Of a stretch of 63,671 bases of DNA, positions 60,810 to 63,671 are shown one piece after another (within the stretch, counting starts at the first letter, position 1; every line of letters starts with the position of its first letter). Below the pieces are notes generated by a model. That model did no database searches. It worked only from the letters and a program-made list of their open reading frames with translations, and was not told the DNA's origin. A program made the translations under genes and the position numbers. The stretch is taken from positions 5,001 through 68,671 of the forward strand of contig JAJDBK010000037.1 in the NCBI GenBank assembly GCA_029261405.1, written 5' to 3'. Origin of the DNA: Nitrospinaceae bacterium (GTDB lineage: Bacteria > Nitrospinota_A > UBA7883 > JAJDBK01).

Positions 60810-62297
60810 GCTAGCGTCGATAAACGACCACTGCATTCCGGCCGCATTTGGATCGTCCGGAACGTTGATTTCGTAGTTAAACTCACCGTTCAAGTATTCG
60901 TGAATCTTTTCGGCGGCAATCTTGGCCTGCCCCATGGCGAGAATGACCGTCGATCCACCCGTCACTGCGTCGCCACCAGCGAATACGCCCGGTTTTGATG
61001 TTATATAGGTATCCTTATCGACCATCATGATGCCCCACTTGTTGGTGCGCAGGTCATCGGTGCTATCGGCGATAATCGGGTTAACATCACAACCTAGCGA
61101 CATTACCACCGTATCGATCTCGTCAATGAAGGTTTCGCCTGTCGGTACAGGTTTGCGTCTGCCCGATTCGTCCGGCTCGGAAAGCTCCATCTTCATACAT
61201 TTGATCGCTTTTAAATGACCTTTATCATCTCCAATAAATTCAATCGGATTGGAGAGCCACTTGAAATCGATAAACTCCTGCTCGGCGTGTTCCAATTCTT
61301 CGGTTCTTGCGGGAGCTTCTTCTCTTGACCGTCTGTAGTAACAGGTCACGTCTGCGCCTAACCGTTTACCGGTGCGAAGAGAGTCCATAGCGGTATTACC
61401 AGCTCCGATCACTCCAAACTTCTTCGCAGGATTGATCGGTGTGGGGTAATCTGGGAACTTGTCGGCATGCATAAGGTATATGCGGGTCAGGTACTCGTTT
61501 GCGGAGTAAACACCGTTCAGGTTCTCGCCCGGGATGCCGAGCATTTTCGGAAGTCCCGCGCCTGTGGCTATAAAGACAGCGCCAAAACCTTCCTGATCCA
61601 AAAGATCGTCCAACGTGAGTATGTTACCGATAATCATGTTGTAGACGATCTTGACACCCATATCCTCAAGCAGTTTCAGATCGTCGTCGATGATATGGAG
61701 GGGAAGACGAAACCGGGGAATACCATAGACCAAAACACCGCCACCACGATGGAACGCTTCGAAGATCGTGACGTCGTGTCCCCGTTTGCGCAGTTCGTAA
61801 GCGGCAGTCATTCCTGCGGGACCGGAACCGATGACCGCAACTTTTTTACCAGTGTCAGGCTCAATTTCGGGCATTCGTGGAAGGCTATGTTCATATTCGT
61901 AATCGGCAACGAAACGCTCCAATGCGCCGATCGAAACCGGATCGTTCTTCTTGCCGACGATACATACCGCTTCACACTGTTTATCCTGGGGGCAAACACG
62001 ACCACAAGCCGCTGGAAGGAAGTTTGTCTCCCTGATTTTTCTGGCGGCGGCGGCTACATCACCATCCTCGATACACTGGAGGAAAGCGGGTATGTCGATT
62101 CCGACAGGACAACCGGCAATACAATCCGGTTTTTTACAGTGGATACAACGTATCGCTTCGTCCTGGGCCTGTTCCATGCTAAATCCGATAGGAACTTCCT
62201 CAAAATTCGTGATCCGCAACTCCGCATCGTTGAGAGGAACATGATTGCGGGGTTTTTTCATCCGTTCTTTTGGTTTGATTACTTTTTTCTCCGCCAC
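60807..62297 (-). CDS. nfnB: NfnB-like NADPH/ferredoxin oxidoreductase subunit (GltD-like)
   Basis: 496 residues. N-terminal [4Fe-4S] region with Cys motifs (CIHCKKPDCIAGCPVGIDIP and CGRVCPQDKQCEAVC), then two FAD/NAD(P) Rossmann domains (GSGPAGMTAAYELRKRGHDVT, GAGNTAMDSLRT and the C-terminal GGDAVTGGSTVILAM). This is the glutamate-synthase small-subunit fold; adjacency to a PyrK/SudB-type flavoprotein that starts 2 bp upstream identifies it as the large subunit of the electron-bifurcating NADH-dependent ferredoxin:NADP+ oxidoreductase (NfnAB). A simple GltD role is less likely because no GltB is present. Confidence 0.85.
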   Translation of the reverse strand: MAEKKVIKPKERMKKPRNHVPLNDAELRITNFEEVPIGFSMEQAQDEAIRCIHCKKPDCIAGCPVGIDIPAFLQCIEDGDVAAAARKIRETNFLPAACGRVCPQDKQCEAVCIVGKKNDPVSIGALERFVADYEYEHSLPRMPEIEPDTGKKVAVIGSGPAGMTAAYELRKRGHDVTIFEAFHRGGGVLVYGIPRFRLPLHIIDDDLKLLEDMGVKIVYNMIIGNILTLDDLLDQEGFGAVFIATGAGLPKMLGIPGENLNGVYSANEYLTRIYLMHADKFPDYPTPINPAKKFGVIGAGNTAMDSLRTGKRLGADVTCYYRRSREEAPARTEELEHAEQEFIDFKWLSNPIEFIGDDKGHLKAIKCMKMELSEPDESGRRKPVPTGETFIDEIDTVVMSLGCDVNPIIADSTDDLRTNKWGIMMVDKDTYITSKPGVFAGGDAVTGGSTVILAMGQAKIAAEKIHEYLNGEFNYEINVPDDPNAAGMQWSFIDAS

Positions 62298-62299
62298 GT

Positions 62300-63154
62300 C
62301 TACGCCTCCTGTCCCTTCATCGCGTCAAGCGCGAGTTTTTCTTTTTCAACGTACATTTTCTGTCTGGTCATCAATTCTGTGTAATCGACTTCGTGACCGT
62401 TAAAGTCGGGGCCGTGGAAACAGGCGAACTTTGTCTTTCCGCCAACTGAGACCCTGCATGCGCCACACATACCGGTACCATCGACCATGATGGCGTTAAG
62501 CGAGACCCAGCTTTGGATCTCCTTGCCTTCGGTCAGGTCCGATACAGCTTTCATCATCGGCACCGGTCCAATGGCGATTGTGAAAGAGACTTTCTCCTTC
62601 TCCATGATCTGCTCTAAAGCTGTGGTCACAAAACCTTCCACACCGATTGATCCGTCGTTTGTGGTCAGTATCACTTCGTCACAAACTTCTTCGAGTTCCT
62701 CGACCATAATGAGCAGGTCTTTCGTCCTGGCGCCCACTATCCCTATAACCCGGTTGCCGAGCGCTTTAAGGTCTCTTGCCGTCGGGATTACGGCGCCTGT
62801 GCCGTATCCACCGCCGATTACTACACACGCGCCATCAAATTTTGTGACGTGCGAACGTTTGCCGAGCGGGCCGACGATATCCTCGAAACAGTCCCCGACG
62901 TTTTTCGCTGTCGCTTCGGTCGAAGTGCGTCCAGCGGACATGATAATGACGGTAATGGTCCCTTTTTCCCGGTCCCATCCCGCTATCGAAAGTGGCATCC
63001 TTTCCGAAATTTTTGTCGGACGCATGATTATGAACTGACCAGCCTGAATCTTTTTGGCCAGTAATGGAGCGTGAATTACGAAATGAAACGTATTGGATAC
63101 CAACTCACGCTTTTCCAATACCTCAAAAGATTGATCGTACTTGTTATCACTCAT
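62300..63154 (-). CDS. nfnA: NfnA-like FAD/[2Fe-2S] NADH-binding subunit
   Basis: 284 residues, PyrK/ferredoxin-NADP reductase fold: N-terminal FAD-binding barrel (FIIMRPTKISERMPLSIA), NAD-binding IGGGYGTGAVIPTARDLK, and C-terminal Cys cluster MCGACRVSVGGKTKFACFHGPDF giving the [2Fe-2S] site. First gene of the operon with the GltD-like subunit 2 bp downstream. Together they should catalyse electron bifurcation between NADH, NADPH and ferredoxin, typical of anaerobic or facultative lineages. Confidence 0.85.
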   Translation of the reverse strand: MSDNKYDQSFEVLEKRELVSNTFHFVIHAPLLAKKIQAGQFIIMRPTKISERMPLSIAGWDREKGTITVIIMSAGRTSTEATAKNVGDCFEDIVGPLGKRSHVTKFDGACVVIGGGYGTGAVIPTARDLKALGNRVIGIVGARTKDLLIMVEELEEVCDEVILTTNDGSIGVEGFVTTALEQIMEKEKVSFTIAIGPVPMMKAVSDLTEGKEIQSWVSLNAIMVDGTGMCGACRVSVGGKTKFACFHGPDFNGHEVDYTELMTRQKMYVEKEKLALDAMKGQEA

Positions 63155-63442
63155 TCCTGTTTTCCCTTCCGTTACGCGACTGAAAAGAATAACGCCGCGA
63201 CGGCGCCTAATAACTGGGTTCGAGCGTTGCCCGGAACCGACTATAAATCAAAAGGGCATAATATCGCAAAGGCGTCTATTGAACAACGTTTGATTATTAT
63301 ACCTGCTCCAAATCGGCCAGACAGGCGCCAAGAGTAAGTGATAATACAATCCTCCTGAAAGAATATCAGCGCCAGCGGCATAGATTGCACTGGCGAACTC
63401 CGACCGATACGGCTATAATCGCCGACTACGCAATCTGTCAGC

Positions 63443-63531
<89 letters not shown>

Positions 63532-63671
63532 ATTAGTCGTCCCTGAAGAACCCCTGTTTTCCATGCGGCCTTAATATGAGTTATCGTAACCATGTAGCTC
63601 TGAGTTGAAAATCGCCACCTCGTAATGAGAGACGATAAAAGATCCCGGAGGATCTTTCTCAAATTATAACC

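Noticed and set aside
61467-62384. A 305-residue plus-strand frame inside nfnA/nfnB
   Set aside because: Both subunits on the minus strand have all their cofactor motifs; the plus frame has none.

Overview
The window looks like a chromosomal segment of a motile, diderm (Gram-negative) bacterium. It opens with the 5' third of a 16S rRNA gene on the minus strand. The variable regions of that fragment read to me as Deltaproteobacteria-like (Desulfobacterota, Nitrospinota, SAR324 and similar lineages), but I cannot place it to genus without an alignment. Outer-membrane beta-barrels ending in Phe, a Wza-type export lipoprotein and two chemoreceptors agree with a motile diderm. No CRISPR array, integrase, transposase or phage module was seen.

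Layout. (1) 1-901: rrn 5' end with its long leader and tandem TTGAC-type promoters. (2) 902-2105: a J-domain protein and a Fic-family pseudogene that has lost its catalytic core but keeps an elaborate operator-like site. (3) 2074-10117: a Wzx-like flippase, a large hybrid histidine kinase, a UMF1-type MFS transporter, a class III nucleotide cyclase with two FHA domains, and a TrmJ-like methyltransferase. (4) 10282-17846: a chemosensory region. It has a NIT-domain chemoreceptor with a divergent small exported protein, then a run of porin, phosphate-binding-like protein, chemoreceptor and a second small exported protein that is a paralogue of the first. (5) 17854-25179: a minus-strand operon of envelope genes (polysaccharide deacetylase, flippase-like membrane protein, 867-residue membrane protein, two lipoproteins, small membrane protein).

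(6) 25346-48867: a large surface polysaccharide locus. It holds the complete dTDP-L-rhamnose set (rfbB, rfbA on plus; rfbC, rfbD on minus), a UDP-glucuronate epimerase-like protein, a FlaA1/WbpM-type dehydratase, an initiating sugar-phosphate transferase, an O-antigen polymerase/ligase, three glycosyltransferases, two DegT aminotransferases, a nucleotide-sugar dehydrogenase, a heparinase II/III-type protein and a Wza-like exporter. A flippase-type, Wzy-like pathway is the natural reading, but no Wzc-type chain-length kinase is present and the only flippase candidate lies at 2074-3366.

(7) 48886-63531: mixed accessory and housekeeping genes. These are an orphan cytoplasmic molybdopterin oxidoreductase, a six-EF-hand protein, an FN3 lipoprotein, a HicB-like regulator beside a possible HEPN protein, a beta-barrel plus ABC ATPase pair without a permease, a HAD hydrolase, two tandem paralogous methyltransferases, a half-size YraQ permease, a bacteriohemerythrin, the NfnAB transhydrogenase operon with a strong terminator, and tRNA-Ser(GGA).

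Translational coupling is the rule: many neighbours overlap as ATGA, GTGA, TTGA or TAATG, and GTG/TTG starts are common. The most interesting signals are the paralogous small exported helical proteins that each accompany a chemoreceptor, the porin/binding-protein/chemoreceptor cassette, the phased half-sites kept upstream of a gutted Fic gene, and a small palindromic element lying exactly on the TAG stop codons of three unrelated genes.
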